Below, piece by piece: positions 46,226 to 60,200 of a stretch of 64,000 nucleotides of DNA. Below the pieces are notes generated by a model. That model ran no database searches. It was not told the DNA's origin and saw nothing but the letters and a program-made list of their open reading frames with translations. Origin of the DNA: Diplosphaera chodatii (taxonomy: Eukaryota > Chlorophyta > Trebouxiophyceae > Prasiolales > Stichococcaceae); NCBI GenBank assembly GCA_032358165.1, contig JAALGY010000033.1:3720001-3784000 (forward strand). Reading direction: 5' to 3'. The position numbers and the translations under genes were made by a program. Every line of letters begins with the position of its first letter. Position 1 is the stretch's first letter.

Positions 46226-49200
46226 ATGACCTCAGCCTTCAGTGGCAGCAGCGGCGGCGCCTTTGCACGATGGGTGCCGCCGGAACTGGATTCCCTTCCC
46301 TGCATGCCGGCAGCGCCGCTGGCGCCGCTGCCGCAGCTGACAGCTGGCCTTGCAGCCTTCATGGCGTCGTGCATGCTCACCACCGGCGCCGCCGGAAGCG
46401 CCCCCACCATCAGCAGCACTGCAGGAGTCTCGAAGCTGGCCAGGAGCACGGCAGTTGCGGCTCCCCAGGCAGCGACGGCGGAAGCAGCGGCAGAAGCCCC
46501 CGAGGGCGGCTGGACGCTGCCGGATGGGCGGCTGCGGGTGGGCATGCACCTGCCGCTGCTGGCCCGCCGATACAGGTCGTGATGGCCTGCAGTGTAACAC
46601 CTCTCTCAAACCTGTTGTCAAGCACTAGCTGTCCTGGGATGGACAGGCTGTGGGGCAATGTTGTGGCATGACGCTGTTAGGAGCATGGCGCATGCTTGGG
46701 CACACATGCAGCGGGTACATGCCTCCAGCCTGCAGCCAGCTGGACCTTCGAGCGACGGTCCTTTCACCTGGGCTGGCATCTGCATCGTGTAGGTACCTGG
46801 GGCCAGTCGGGGACGGGGCGTCAGCACAGGTGGTGCTAGCGGCGGACGAGTTGCGGCGGGGGTCGCCGCCGGTGGTGCTGAAGGTCATGCGCCGCCACCT
46901 GGCGGCCGCGGGCCAGAAGGTGCGTCCAGTGTGCGGCCGCTGCGCACAACAGGAGCAGTGGCTCCGCGCCACAGGCCCATGGCCGTGAGCTTCGTTTTCA
47001 ACGTCACGGGCTATCAGGCCTGCGGCCTGACGACTGCATGATGAGGGCGTACGAAGTGAGACCCTGAACCAATGCAATGCAAACACAAAAGCAGCTCGTT
47101 GATATGTGCTTGTAAAATGACCGCCAGGGTCTGGGCCATGGGTGCCAGATGTAGGAATTGATCTCCCTTACATATGTATATCGTGGCATGGCCCGTGTTG
47201 TGCAACTATGATTGATGCATAACTCTGTGCAGGAGGCAAGGGCGCTGCGGTATCTGTCGGTGGCAGCCCACCCTGCAGCGGCCGCCCACATTGTGTCACT
47301 ACGTGGAGCATTCCACTTTAAGGTGCGTTGCCACAGACACTCACGAGACTCTGCTTGATGTCATTGCAGCCTTGGCAGTGCTGCGGTGCTCTTGCACACT
47401 GGTAATGAGCACTTGTATGACTGCGTCTCCTGTGCAGCCGTTCACCACACTGCTGCAGCAGGCAACTGGGTCTGATGTAACTCCTCAGCGTCACTACAGG
47501 GCCACTTTGTGCTGGTGTTAGAGCGGCTGCGAGGCAGCCTTTTGGACCACATCGTGGCTATGGCGGCTGCGGTGCCTGCTGCACGGGTCGCTGCGCTGCG
47601 GAAAATTGCACAGCAACTGCTGGTGGGTGGACACCAGCAGCGGCTCGCTTGAGGCTCGTGCACATGAAGCCAGGAGCATGTGGTCGTGTATGCCGAGCTA
47701 CTGCAAATTTGCAGTGCAAAAAGCAACAGCAGAAGTCATTGGCATGCTTTCCCATCACCGAACCCCGCACCTGGACGTGTCGTGCACCACTTGCAGACCG
47801 CTGTGGACGCCCTGCATGCGTCCGGCATGGTGCACACAGACCTGAAGCCGGACAATGTGCTTTTGGCACAGCAGGCAGGTGCGAATCAATTTCAGCACTG
47901 ACCACGGACAGCAGCATCACTGAGGATTGACTGCGCCGCAGCCACCTGCAGGCATTGCCAGCAGGCTACTTGCAGCCGGCGACATACGGTTGTCTGCCTG
48001 ACTGCACTGCAGGCGCCGCAGGGGTGGGCGTGAAGCTGGCCGACTTCGGCAGCTGCTTCGCCGCAGCGGGCGTCGACACCGCGCGCCTCAGCTTCGAGCT
48101 GCAGACGCTGTCCTACCGTGCTCCAGAGGCAAGCGTCGCCAGAACGCGTCAATTGGGATAAGCATCGCACCTGCACCTGCACATGCATTCTGGTCTCAGC
48201 TCAGTGAATAGTGCCAGCCACGGCATGAGATGTGCATGCTGCCGGGCGGGCTCAACCTGCAAGCAGTGCCTGAAGTTCACATCGCATCATTTCAGGGCCG
48301 CAGTCGTGTGGGAATGGTTACCTGGAGATGACGCTTGATGGTGACACCTCATGATACACACGCCACCATATGTCTGCTTAATGACCATTGCAGGTCGTCA
48401 GCGGCTCGGCGGCTGTTGGACCCGCGGCCGACATGTGGTCGCTGGGCTGCATTTTGGCAGAGGTCGCGCTGCAGCGGCCGCTGTTCCCGGCGCACGCGCC
48501 AGCTGGCTTGCTGCAGCAGGTGTCCTGCTGGACGTGATACGGCATTCATGCAGGGCATGCTGCCAACATTGCACGTGTCTGGCCATGCTGCGAGGTTGTG
48601 CGGCCAGGCCGCAACCTCATGATAAGAGGTGTCGATCGCCCAACAGATCTCGGCGGCGCTTGGCCCTGGGGGCAGCGATGCTGCAGGCATGCGGCCGGCA
48701 GCAGCGTCGCATGCTGAGACTGCGCACGGGGCGGAGCCTGTCACAGGGCTGATGCCACATTGCGGCGAGCTGCACGGTTGGCACCTGACGGCGCCGCCGC
48801 TGCTGCGGGAACTGGCCACCCTGGTGCGGATGACATCATGCATTCTGCGGATTTTGGCAGTTTTCAGCAACTTACTGCTGCTAGTTTGTGCCGCTGCTAG
48901 TAACCCCACTGAATCGGGAACAAGATCCCGCCTGGGATACGCTGGGACAGCTGCAGCCAAATGAGACGCCTTGGCGAGGTTTCCTGGGTAGAGTAGAGCA
49001 GGGGTGTCTTCAATTCGATCCAGGGTGAGAAAGTAATGTTGCAGGACCGCAGCCTCGCGGACCTGGTGTCGAGGCTGCTCGTCATCGAGCCGGGTGCCCG
49101 GCTGAGTGCGCGCAGCGCTCTGCAGCATGCCTTCCTGCATCCGCTGACGCCGCTGGCGGCGGTCCTGCGATCCCAGGCGGCTGCCGCTTCGGCTGCTGCT

Positions 49201-50488
49201 GCAGCTGCGCAGGTACAGTGCTGGGCCTGCAGACACCGTACCCATAGTCCTACAACCAAGTTCGATGCTTGTTCTAAGAGAAACAGAAACTGCGCAGTGC
49301 GCGACGAACGACTGGTTAAGGTCGCCTTTTCGTGACCCCGCGCTGCTGCGTCATCAGGCGCCAGCACCTCTGGGAGCGTCGGCGGGTCCGGCAGCAGCGC
49401 GGCAGCGGCCGGCGCCGCCGGTGCGGCCGGCGCCGAGACGCGGCTTGCCCAGCCCGGCGGCAGCAGCAGCGCCGGCAGCGGATGTGGGAATGCCTGAACA
49501 CCGGGGCAGGTCAGCAAGTGACGCCGTCAGGTTCGACTCCCCTGCGGATGGGCACTGGAGTGCAGCGCTGCAAGCACCCAGCGAGCAGGCAGCGGCAGAA
49601 GCGCAGGCTGCTGCAGCCCTGCAGCCCTCGCACCCATCTCGCCTGTCTCCTGCGCATCGTACGTCGCCCGGCATGGCGCCTCAGGCATTGGCTGCTGAGT
49701 TCAAGTGCAGCCAGCAGACAGCGCTGTCTGGGGCGGCCAGTGTTGTGGCTGCTAGCACAGCTCTCAGGAGACAGCACAGCGTGCTACAGGGGGCACATGC
49801 CCAGCAGCAGGATGTGCAGCAGAAGCAGCAAGCTGAGGCTGCGTCTGCAGTGCTTCCTCCGCCCCCTGCAGGGGCGCCAGTGGCCACAGCCAAAACCGCA
49901 GCAGCGCCGCCACCGGCAGACAGCAGCGGCTGCACAGCAGCGACAGACGGCAAGGGCGGTCTCCACCTGGACAGCAGCAGTCTCCACCCGGACGGCAGCA
50001 CAGCCGACCCGCAGGGCGCCTGGCTGCGGCTGGGGCCGCTGATCGACGAGGTGTCGCCTCCATGCGAGTCACCACAGGGGGGCCGGATGCCCAAGCCGCT
50101 CAAGCCCCACCAGCAGCCGGCGCATGGGCACCAGCCAGCCGCCAGCGCCGGCAGCGGCCAGTTGAACCCCGCAGTCCGAAGCAGCGCGCATGCCGGCAGC
50201 GCGCCTGCTCAGGGCCTCGCATCTGCGGCGGCCGCCTCAGAGGGCAGCGGCGGCAGCGGCGGCAGCAGCAGCGGGGACGATGATGGTACAACCACTGCTG
50301 CACACTCTGCTGCAGTCGAGGCCCTGGCGGCTCTGGCGTCGTCCATGCCGCCGCGCCCGAGGCCAGCGCTTCTGCGGCAGCAGCGGCGGGAGGCGCCCAC
50401 AGCTGGCAGCAGCGTCAAGCCGGGGCATCGTGCTGCTGCCAAGCCGCAGCCGTCTGCAGCAAAGCGGCCCAGGTGGGCCGATAGATGA
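46226..50488 (+). CDS. DYRK/HIPK-like protein kinase with atypical activation loop
   Basis: A CMGC-group protein kinase, 829 residues over ten exons: 46226-46575, 46793-46919, 47233-47322, 47500-47622, 47797-47878, 48013-48128, 48394-48519, 48647-48823, 49045-49212, 49358-50488. The first ~116 residues are a disordered Ala-rich leader. Kinase motifs: Gly-loop GPVGDGASAQVV (121-131), VAIK-type lysine in VVLKVMRR (Lys147), catalytic loop HTDLKPDNVLL (Asp245), DFG in LADFGSCF (Asp268), APE as YRAPE (292-296), and DMWSLGCILAEVALQRPLF. DFGSC and the Q-T-x-x-YR spacing place it near DYRK/HIPK kinases, but the second Tyr of the DYRK YxY motif aligns with Glu286. The last exon encodes a ~377-residue Ala/Gln/Pro/Ser-rich tail ending in KRPRWADR. 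The intron after YRAPE appears to use a GC donor (48129). Substrates unknown. Confidence 0.88.
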
Positions 50489-51273
50489 TTGGCGTCAGTT
50501 GCATGCTCTGCAGTCCTTCCGTCGCTGTCCTGCGAACCATGAGCCCAGCTTGCATAGCATCCAGTGCCTGTATGCTATGCTGAAACCCCTGCACTGCATC
50601 ATCACGCAGGCCAAACCCAGCGGGCTTCAAGGATGTGGGGCCAGATATGGCCGGGGCCGGGGCCAGGGCCTCACCCGCTGCCGACTCTGGCCGCAGCAGC
50701 AAGCGGCGCGCAGCATCGGCTGCAGCCGCTGACGACGCCACGACGGCGACGCAGCCCAGAGGCACGCCGCAGCGCGGCCTGCGGGACCGGCAGCCAGCCG
50801 GCAGCAGGAAGCCCTGGTGGCAGGTGTAGGGGATCCGTTGCGATGCAATGCAACTGAGCATTCCCAGACAGCGTGCGTGGTTTCGGTCAACAAGTTGGTG
50901 TTTTCGTGCAAGGTCTGTCGCTGTGAAGTTCCGGGTGGGCTGCCAATTCATGGGCGTCATCATGGTACTCAGCCAGCAGACACTGGGTCATGAGCCATCA
51001 GATCTGCCTGCGCTCGAAGTGCCGGTATATCTTGTGATTCCAATCGGAGTTCAGCGCAAGCACTGTGTTGAGATCACGAAGGCACGACGCTGCGCACCAA
51101 AGGCATGCCCCGTTTCAACCCTGTTGCACCATGAAATCGGAACAGCTGTGCCCCTTGTTACATCGCAGAAGCGCTGCACGAGACTCGCTGCCCGACCACC
51201 CAGCAGTGCACACTCCAACGAATCAGCCGATGCTGCCCGCTGCGACCTCAGCAGGTTGCATCAATCAGTGCAG
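50489..51273. other. Convergent intergenic region (kinase / JmjC-GYF gene)
   Basis: It contains the kinase 3' UTR and the 3' flank of the minus-strand JmjC-GYF gene. A minus-strand frame around 50415-50963 and a plus-strand frame around 50848-51555 are open, but neither has motif or splice support. Confidence 0.4.
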
Positions 51274-54200
51274 TCATTGACCCCTGCCGCCGAGGCTGCC
51301 ACGGCCTCTGCCGTGCATGCGGCCGCGGCCGCGTCCCCCGCCGCTGGCGAGCGCATGCTGCGGCGGCGGGCGCTGATACAGCGGGCGCTGCGTCGGCTGC
51401 TGGTAGCTCTGCGCCTGCAGGACACCAGTGACGGGGTCGGCTGCCGAGCGATCGGGCATCAAGGAGGTGCACAACTCATGACTTACGCTGCCGCCGTCTG
51501 GTCATACAACATGCTACGTGGGCGCAATGTCTGGCTGCGAAAGTCTGGTCTTTGACGCCAGAGCCCGCGAGGCGTCAGCACGCCGAACCGTACTGCACAA
51601 CTGCTTGGCCCCTGTTCCAAGGGCGAGTACTGCGGGCTGCAGCTTGCCTGACGTCCATGCAGCCAGACCCTGCGCCCTTGCGGTCGCCTGCAGCACCCCC
51701 CCGCACAACCCAGTCATCCACCTACCGTGTCATTCCCCTAGTCAGAATTACGTCCCTGCCGCCGGGGTGCAGTCGGACGCCCCTCTTCTCATGACCCTGA
51801 CCCGATCCGACACAGGGAGTCCATGCGGCATCCGCCACTCACCCCGGTGCCCATGTTGCCAGGGTGCAGGCCGGCGCGGTGCAGCTCGCCCGACAGCCAG
51901 GCCGCAGGGTCCCGGCACACCGGCAGCCGCAGCAGCGACGCCACGGCCGCCAGCGCCGCGTGCTGCAAGATGGCAGGATGCAATCAACACGAGGCGCATG
52001 GTGCTTCCCGCCATGATGGCATAACTGTCACTGGCTCTGCAGGCTTGAGCAGCAAGCGCTGCAAGACTGTTGCTCATGCGGTGCGGCAGACGTCAGTGCT
52101 CAATGCTAGCTGCTGCGGTGTTACCATACAGCTGCAGTGAGCGCTTTTGAGCAGGTGCCTGGAAATGAGCCCGGGCACCACTGCCAGCAGCTTCACAACA
52201 GCAGGCGACCTACAGCGAAAGGGGGCGCCGGGCGCGGATAGGGTAGCTACCTGCGGCACAGGACGCAGCACCGCCAGCGCTGCTTCCAGCTGCCGCTGAT
52301 CCCGCAGATGCCCTGCCGTCTACAGTGGAGACAACAAAACGCCTGAGAAGACGCCCTGGGAACTGTTCATTGTAGGAACGCGATCATGAGGTTGAGACGT
52401 AATTGCGACGGCTGCAAACAGATATGAACATGTGCCAATGTGACAAAGTGTGCTTCAAGCCCTGCGTGCAGGGCTACTGGTGGCCTGACACCGGCATCAT
52501 ACCTGCGCATCCTGCAGCTTTGCAGCCACTGCCGACGGCACACCCCACTGCTCTGGCGCAATACCACTCTGCTGCAGGGTGGGTTGGCCGCCACCCAGCC
52601 GCTGGGCCGCCTGCCGCCGCAGCGACTCAGTGTCGAGCTGGACGCCGTTCAGGATTTTGCTCGCGGCCACTACTGGATTGCTGCCTGACGTCGCTCCGCT
52701 CCCCATCATCTGCGCCCTGCCCTGCACTTGTTCCCACGGCGCAGCCAGAGTGGCTGAGCCGCCGGCGGCAGCGGCGGGGCCTGCGTGGCCATGCGCAGCC
52801 GCAGCTGCAGGGCCAGGCAGCTGTGAGACGCGCTGAGCAGCCTGCCGCTGAAGGGATTCCGGGTCATACATGCCACGCGCGGTGTGCATTGGCCGGGGGC
52901 CGCCGGGCTGCAGGGCCGGCGGGTGCTGCAGGGTGTGTGCAGGTGCAGGTGGTGGCGGCGGACGCAACGCAGGAGCACAGCCCGGCCGCTGCGCACGGGC
53001 GGGCATCTGCAGTTGCGGCGTCGGCCAGCTGCCATGCAGCTGCCCGGGCGCCTGGTGCATGGCAGGCCGCCACGGCTGCTGCGGCCCTGGAGGCCGACCG
53101 GTGTGTGCTAACCCTAACGTCTGCTGCATCGGGGGCCTGATGTACTGCTGCAGCTGTGGCGTGGGCTGGTGCTGTTGCTGCTGCTGCGCCGGCGGCGGCG
53201 GCTGTGACTGCTGCTGTGGCTGCACAGAGACGTGCTGCTGATGATGATGTGCCACGCCTGGCTGCTGGGGTTTGTCAGCAGGACGCGCCACAGGATGCTG
53301 CTGCTGCTGTGTCCAGAGCGGCTGCAGCTGCTGCTGTGGCTGCGGCAGGGCCTGCGCATGCTGGTGCCAAGGCTGCTGCTGCCGCTGCCCTGCCGGCAGG
53401 GCAGGGTGCTGTGGCGGCACCGCCTGATGCATCGCCGTCGCTGCCGGCTGCGGCGGCCACTGCTGCGGTACGAGGGGGCATGGCGCCTGCACAGCAGTTG
53501 GCGCTGGCAACTGCGGCGGCTGCTGGTGGCCAACGTGCCACGACGGCTGCTGCTGCTGCTGCGCTGCAGGCTGCTGTCGCACCGGCGGCAAGTTCCAGGC
53601 TCCACCCTGTGCAGATGCTGCTGGTATTGGCGCCACAGCCTGCTGCACAGCGGGGGGCTGCTCTGGAGCCAGCGGCTGCTGCGACGGCGTTGCAGCTGAG
53701 TGCTGCGGCGTCGATGGCAGCGGCTGCGGGGGCTGCGTGCTGCTGCTGCCTGCTGGCAGGGTCCCTGGCCCATGAGTGCCGCCATCTGGGGCGCTGGTGA
53801 CGACGGGTGCGGATGGGGCCTGCCCCGCCGCCGCCAGCCGCTGCTGCTGCTCCTGCAGTCACCACAGTGACGACACAATAGCTGCAGGGCTTTGGCAGGT
53901 GGTAACACTCGCAGCTGGCAAGGATGCCACTGTCAAACGCGGCGATGAGCAGCTGCAGATGCATTGGCCCTACACTCCAAAGCATACCGACTCGTCCTTC
54001 ATGCGCCGCCAGCGGGCCTTGCGGTTCAGCTTCTGCAGCAGAGCGGGGTCCTCTGGCAGCGGCGGCGGCGGCGGCGGCTGCAGGTCTCCCTCCGCGGCTG
54101 CTGCCTGCGGTTGGCTGTCGGCCGGAGCAGCCTGCTGCCGGGGCGCACCCGGCGATGCTGCAGGGCGGGCCAGGGCCGCCTGATCTGTGAGTGGCAGGGT

Positions 54201-57200
54201 GCTGGCTGCTGCCAGCGGGGCGGCAGTGGGAAGCGGGAAGCGGGGCACTGCAACGCTCTGCACTGCTGCCTGCAGCAGGCTGAAGTCGATGCCGGCCGGC
54301 GGCAGGGGCTGCGGCAGCGGCTGCCGGCCAGCCTGCAGCTGCGCTGGCGGTGTTGGCGGCGGCGCATGTTGAAGGCCAGCTGGGGGTGCGGCTGGCCACG
54401 GTCCGCGGCCGACAGCGCCGGATGGCGACGGCGCGTGCGGAGGGGCGACATGCACAGGCGGTGACGAAGGCGGTGCCGCTGCGGCAGGTGCACCGACCCT
54501 CTCAGTCGGGCTCCAGTCGGGGGCGGCAGGCGGCTCCCAGTCTGGCGCAGCAGGCGGCTCCCAGTCGGGCTTAGCATGCTCTGCCCTGGGCTCGGCAGGT
54601 GGATTCCAATCCGGCAGGTCGGCTACTGGTGGCTGCTGCCGGTGCTGCTGCTGCGCCTGCTGCGGCTCGTGATGGGTGTGCTGGGCCGAGGGAGGGGCGG
54701 CAGCCGCGGAAGCAGCAGCAGCAGCAGCAGCAGCAGCCGCAGACTGCACGATCAGCGCCGGCGCCGGCGCCCCTGACCCGAGCGGCGGGCTGTGCTGGGC
54801 GAAGGGGTCGTAGCCCCCCTCGAAGCCCGGCGGAGAGGCGGGTGCTTCAGCCCCGCCTGCGTCTCCTACGATGCAGTGCCCGTCGACCTCACAGTGCTGA
54901 TGCAGATGCGCCCTCTTCCTGACTACTGCCGACCGCCACACTCAGCAAGACAAGGTGCACTGCTGCACGTTTCGCTGTACCTCTATACTGTGTCGTGCAC
55001 ATTTCTCCATCTACGTCAGCAAAAAGCATGCAACATAGAGCCCAGAAAAGGGCAACACACCTGCAGCTGGAGAAAGGACACGACCTACAGGCGATCGGGC
55101 AGGCACAGCATTCTGAGTCGCCATCTTCCCATCGGGCCATGGCTGTGGCTGTGGCTGTGGCTGTGGCTGTGGCTGCAACTGCGGCTGCGGCTGCGGCTGT
55201 TTGCCGGCCTCAGCAGCCGCCACCAACTGCGCTGTCGACTTCAGGAGCTGGCTTGCCTGCAGCCGTAAATGCACAGCAGGCAGCTCATGCCCAGATCCCT
55301 CATGGATCCCCGCCGCAGCAAATGCACATTGTCGTTGCCGTTTAGGAGCATTGCTAACACAGTGCGGCTGCACGTTTCTAAAACGCACAATCAAACAGAG
55401 CCTTTGGCTAGTCGATTGCCTCAGGAGCGCACCTGGATGGACACTCCGGCTTCTTCATCATGCAGCATGTCTGTGGCCCTCAGCGAGCCCCTGCAAAAAG
55501 CATATGGTTACAGCACATGGGATCCCAGGGCGCTGGGTACAACAACAGCATGGATGGTCCAGCACTGGCAGGGCATGCAGCAACACCAGCAGCTACAGAG
55601 GTGCCTTTCGTATGCCGGAGCCAAAGGTTCGCACCTGGCGAGCAGCTTTCGAAGCTGGGATAGGGAGTAGGGGCCCTTCTCCTCGCCGTCTCCACCGGTG
55701 AAGACCCACTCGCCCTCATCCTCGGCCTGCACCGCCGCCGCCACCTGCACCGAACAGCAGAACCGCTTGCTAAACTTATGACGCAGGCCCTGGGCTGCTT
55801 CCAACGCATGCACGCACGCCAGTCGCTTGCAGGTTCGCAGGTTGCTGCGAGTGCCTCAGACACCAGCAGACGCATGCACCATGCACAGGGACAGCGCACA
55901 GGAATTCTGGCAAGCCGCACCACGTCTCAGGCTGCTTGCAGAGTATGCGGCAAGGGCTGACGCTGCGGGGTGTGCAGGCGTTTGCACATTGAGACATTGC
56001 AGGGCGTGGCATAAGGCAACAGCTGGGCTATGTACCTCCTGCTGCAGCGCGGCCAGCGTTTCCCGTCGCCACCGCTGCTGCGAGCCAAGCCCCTTGGGGG
56101 AGCGCACCCCTCGGCTGCCACGGCCTGTGTCGTCCCACCGCCGCCGCTTCGGGTCCCGGCCGCCTTCGGTGCTATGTCAGTTGCGACACAGCTGCTTCAG
56201 AGCTCGTCTTGATACACCTGAGTGTGGCACCTCGGCGCAACTGTGTATCTTACAGCACAGCATCCCGATCGCATCACAGGGTGGGTGCATGTCAGGGAGC
56301 CACAGCAAGGACCACAGACAGCAACCTGGTTGCACGGCGGCCGTCAGCTGGGCTGCGCTTCGGCGGGTGACCGGCCCTTGGCGGAGGCGGGCTGCTGGGC
56401 TGTGCTGCATCGCGAGGCTGCTGCATCCGTGCCGCCTGCACTCAGGTGATGCATCCATGTAGTGCTGACGAACCCCGAAGCGAGGCACACCATTGGCAGC
56501 ACCTGTCCTAGTCGGCTTCCATTGTGAAATGCATGCAACAGGCATCGAACACGGCTGCTGAGTGACCACTTGCCAGAACACATCTGAGGCCTGTACATAC
56601 CTGGTCCAGGAACAGGCGCAGGGGCGCTGTGCCGCGCGCCGGGTGGGCGACGGGCGTGTCCTGGGGCAGCAGCCCGCCGCCGGCCAGCGCCGCCAGCTGC
56701 TGCAGTGTGAAGGGCCCCTGCACATGGTGGGACAGGTGGCTGAAAGCTGCTGCCCCAACAGCCGTGCAGTTGTACACCCACCTGCATGCTCCTGTGCACA
56801 GTCGTCTGTCTGTGCGTCGCAATCACACACGCTGCACAGGAGCCCCCTTGCATAGGCCCCTTGCACAGGTCCCCATGCTTAAGGGACCTGGTCAGCCAGG
56901 CAGGCCCCAGCCATACCTGCAGCTTGCCAGCAGCGTTGCGGTAGCTGAAGACACGCTGGGGGTCCGGCTTTGGCGCAGCTAATGGCGCAGCGTTGGCAGC
57001 GGTCTCGGCCAGGTCGCTTCTGCCGAGAGCCCTGCGCACAAGCCAGAACAGCACATCAGAATCGCAACAGACCAAAGCATTTGTCAAGCACCATCGTGCC
57101 AACCATGCCTGGGCATGTGAATCTCAGGTGTGGCGTGTTCAGGCATGCGAGCTGGCGTCTCGACGACCGTGAGCCGTTCCCACCCGAGAGCCTGTTTCAG

Positions 57201-60200
57201 CGCGGCAATGCGGCGGCTGATGCGGGCTCCGCCGTCGCTGAGCGTCAGCTGCCCTTTTGCCACCCTCGCCTGACACACCAACGACAGCGCATGCGTTGCT
57301 ATTGCTGATGTGCTTGCACTGGGCTTGCTTGCGAAGCACTTTTTAAAACAGTAAGGGTTACTGATGCGGAAAGGCAGGGCACAGCAGGAACTGCCCGGAA
57401 ATATGATGGCACCTGCAAGCCCAGCTCATGCTGCAGCAGCCCCTGCAGGCGGGCCGCCTCAGCGGCGGGGGTCTTCTGCTGCCCCTGCGGACCTTTCAGC
57501 GCCTGCGGCTGTGACTGCTGCTGCTGCATCTGCTGCCGCTGCTGCTGCAGCTCCTGCTTCCGCTTCAGCATCTGGGCGGCTGCGCCGCGACCGCCCGGCT
57601 TGAACAGCCCCTCGGGCGCTGGAGCCTATGTGTGGTGAAGAAAACCCTGTAACATGTGGTTCCTTGACACTGGATGATCTCCTCACAGCCTGGAGTGTCC
57701 GAGTCTGCATGGTGGGTGGCACAGGCTGCGGTGCATGGGAGGGATACTGGGCAAAACTTGGCAGGGGGCATGGCGCAGCCTTGCGCACCGGCAGGGCGGG
57801 CTCCTGAGCGGCAGCCGCCTTGCCCCTGGCTGCTGCCGGTGCCGGCCGGGCCTTTGCTGCGCCCCGCCGCGGCCGCCCGGCTGCTGGCGCGGCCCGCCGC
57901 CGCCGCCTCGGCCTGTAGTCGTTGTCGAGGTCAGCCCCGGAGTCTGCAGCATCTGAGGACTCGGACGCGTCACCCGAAGCTCCATTCGCGTCGCCCAAGG
58001 CGGCTGGATGGGCCGGGTCGAAGCCCATGGGGTCGTTCGGCGCGATGCCCTGCGCCAGAAAGGCGTCGGCAGCGTCGTCCAGAAAGCTGCCGCCGCCTGC
58101 AAGGAATGGCCAACGCTCGTCAGCCATCCAGCTCAGCACACTGCCAGCTGCGGACACCTGCAGCCTGCTCTGTCCACAGGCGCGCCGCTGCGGGGCATGG
58201 GCACAGCCCAGCAGCACCATCTTCACGCCAGGACACCAGCTCCACACGTCCATCGGGTGGCACGCTTTCGGGGCTGCTGGCAGGGGGAACTGGAGGCCCC
58301 ACCGTAGGGCCGGGTGAACATGCCCAGGTCCAGGTCTTCGAACTCCGTGGCACCCAAATCCAGCAGGTCCGCCGCGAAGCTGGGCGGCAGCAGCTCGGCG
58401 TCCAACTCACCTGCGGCGCAACACGTATCACTGTCAAAGCCTGAGAGCCCAGCGCCAGCAGCAGCTGAAACACAAGCTGCTGCATTCTGCGGCGCTGGTC
58501 TATGTTCAGGCATCATATCCATGCATACCTGCGGCGACTTCGCCCGGCAGCGGCGGCAGGTCGCTGGCGGCGGAGTCTGCAGCGGCGGCCAGGTCGGCAC
58601 CGCCGCCATGAAAGCCGCCGTTCTGCAGCTCGACAACTGGAGCAGCCGCATGAGCGGCCGCCTGAGGCATGGCGCCATTGCCAAGAACGTGTGCACCCTC
58701 CTCGTGAACGTGGCCATTGCCCGCGGCGGCCCGGCCGCCGAGGCGGTCTTGAGTTGCAGCCGATTCGCCGTCGCTGCCGTCTGCAGCGGCGGCGGCGGCC
58801 GTGCCGGCGGTGCGGCGGCTGCTGCCTCCACCGCCGGGGCGGTGGCCGCCGCCGCCGCCGCCGCTGATGCTGGCTTGGTGGCTGAGGCGGCGCTGCCTGG
58901 CCGCTGCCCTCCTGGCGGCTGCTGCTCGCTCCGCTGCCTCCTCGGCGGCAATGCGCCTGGCGGCACCTGCAAAGCATGGGATTCCGCCAATCAGTACACC
59001 ATAGGAACGCACGCATACCCCAGTGACACTGGCAACCTTGCTCCATACATGGTCGCATCTCCTGTGCTGCTGGCGGGCTGATCAGTGCGGGTCACCTACT
59101 GCTGCCAGCTGGTTGACAGACCATGCCAGTTGCAATGCTCCCAGCTTGTGGGACTCAGGGTTGGTGCCTGTATGAATGGAGTGGACCTGGCGGGGGCGGC
59201 GGCGGGGTGCGCTTCGGGATGATGAAACCCGAGGGCTTGAGGCGTGCGCTGGCGGGCGATGCCGGGCCGGCCTTGCTGTCAGCAGCATCGACGCCGCCAG
59301 CAGCGCTGCGCTGCGCATGAGGGCCGTCCAGATCCGCAGCTGCAGACCCTTCCTCAGCGGGGCGTGCGGCGCCATGCGGCTTGCTCATGGACACTGCCCG
59401 CGCTGATCCCGCATGCCCTGCCGCCGGCGCTGCCGCTGTCGGCACCTGCGCTGCGCTGCCTGCATGGCTGCCGGCCGGCGCTGACGCTGACACTTGCCAC
59501 GCGTGCATCACGCTGGTGAGCGCCTCCGACAGCTGGGCCAGCAGACCTGAGGGGCACAAGCGAGGGGTCGGACAGCGCGTGTGAAGCAATGTCTGTACAC
59601 CGGCATGGCTGGAGAAAACAGGCCGAGCAGAAGGCGTGCACGATGCAGTTGCTGCCTGTCTCGGGTAGTGCAATTGTGAATGCACCCGCTGGGTTGGCAA
59701 TGGAGGCGGGCGCTCCTGAGGTGACACCGCGGCGGGTGCGGCTACGTCCCCACCCCTGCATCGCGCATCAATAACCGTGACTCCACTTGGTCGTTGAGCA
59801 ACGTATGACATCTTGACAACCACCACCACAAGACCAACGCACACGCTCGCAACTTCACAAGTGCGTGTGTTGTCAGCCCGTCAGGTTGCAGGCCGCTGAG
59901 GGCAGTCGTCGGCTCAGCTTGGCATGCAACAGGCGCACTCGAAGGCTGCCACGGGAGCCAGTGGGCAATGCAAGCAGGACCAGGCACTCGCAGCGTTCCA
60001 CATTCTCAGCCGCAGGCGAACAGGCCGAGCAATCCCACCTGCAGCGCTTCCAGCAGCATGGGCAGGCCGTCCACCTCCCACCGTGTGATGGCGCCAGGGC
60101 CAAACTCGTCTGGAGGCGTGCCTGCACACATTACGGCCGTCGTATTGCACAGCAATGGCCCTAGCCGAGTTGCGTGCCATGATAATCACGCCAGCCCATG

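Noticed and set aside
49500..49560. ggttcgactcc as a tRNA T-loop
   Set aside because: It lies inside the last coding exon of the kinase, and no cloverleaf can be formed around it.
50848..51555. 235-codon plus-strand ORF
   Set aside because: It starts in intergenic DNA and overlaps the 3' exon of the minus-strand JmjC-GYF gene; its translation shows no motif, and the overlapping part is the shadow of the RG-rich tail.
52403..53800. Large plus-strand ORFs over the Gln/Pro-rich exon
   Set aside because: CAG/CTG-rich sequence is open in several frames on both strands. The minus-strand frame is chosen because it links by phase to exons on both sides.
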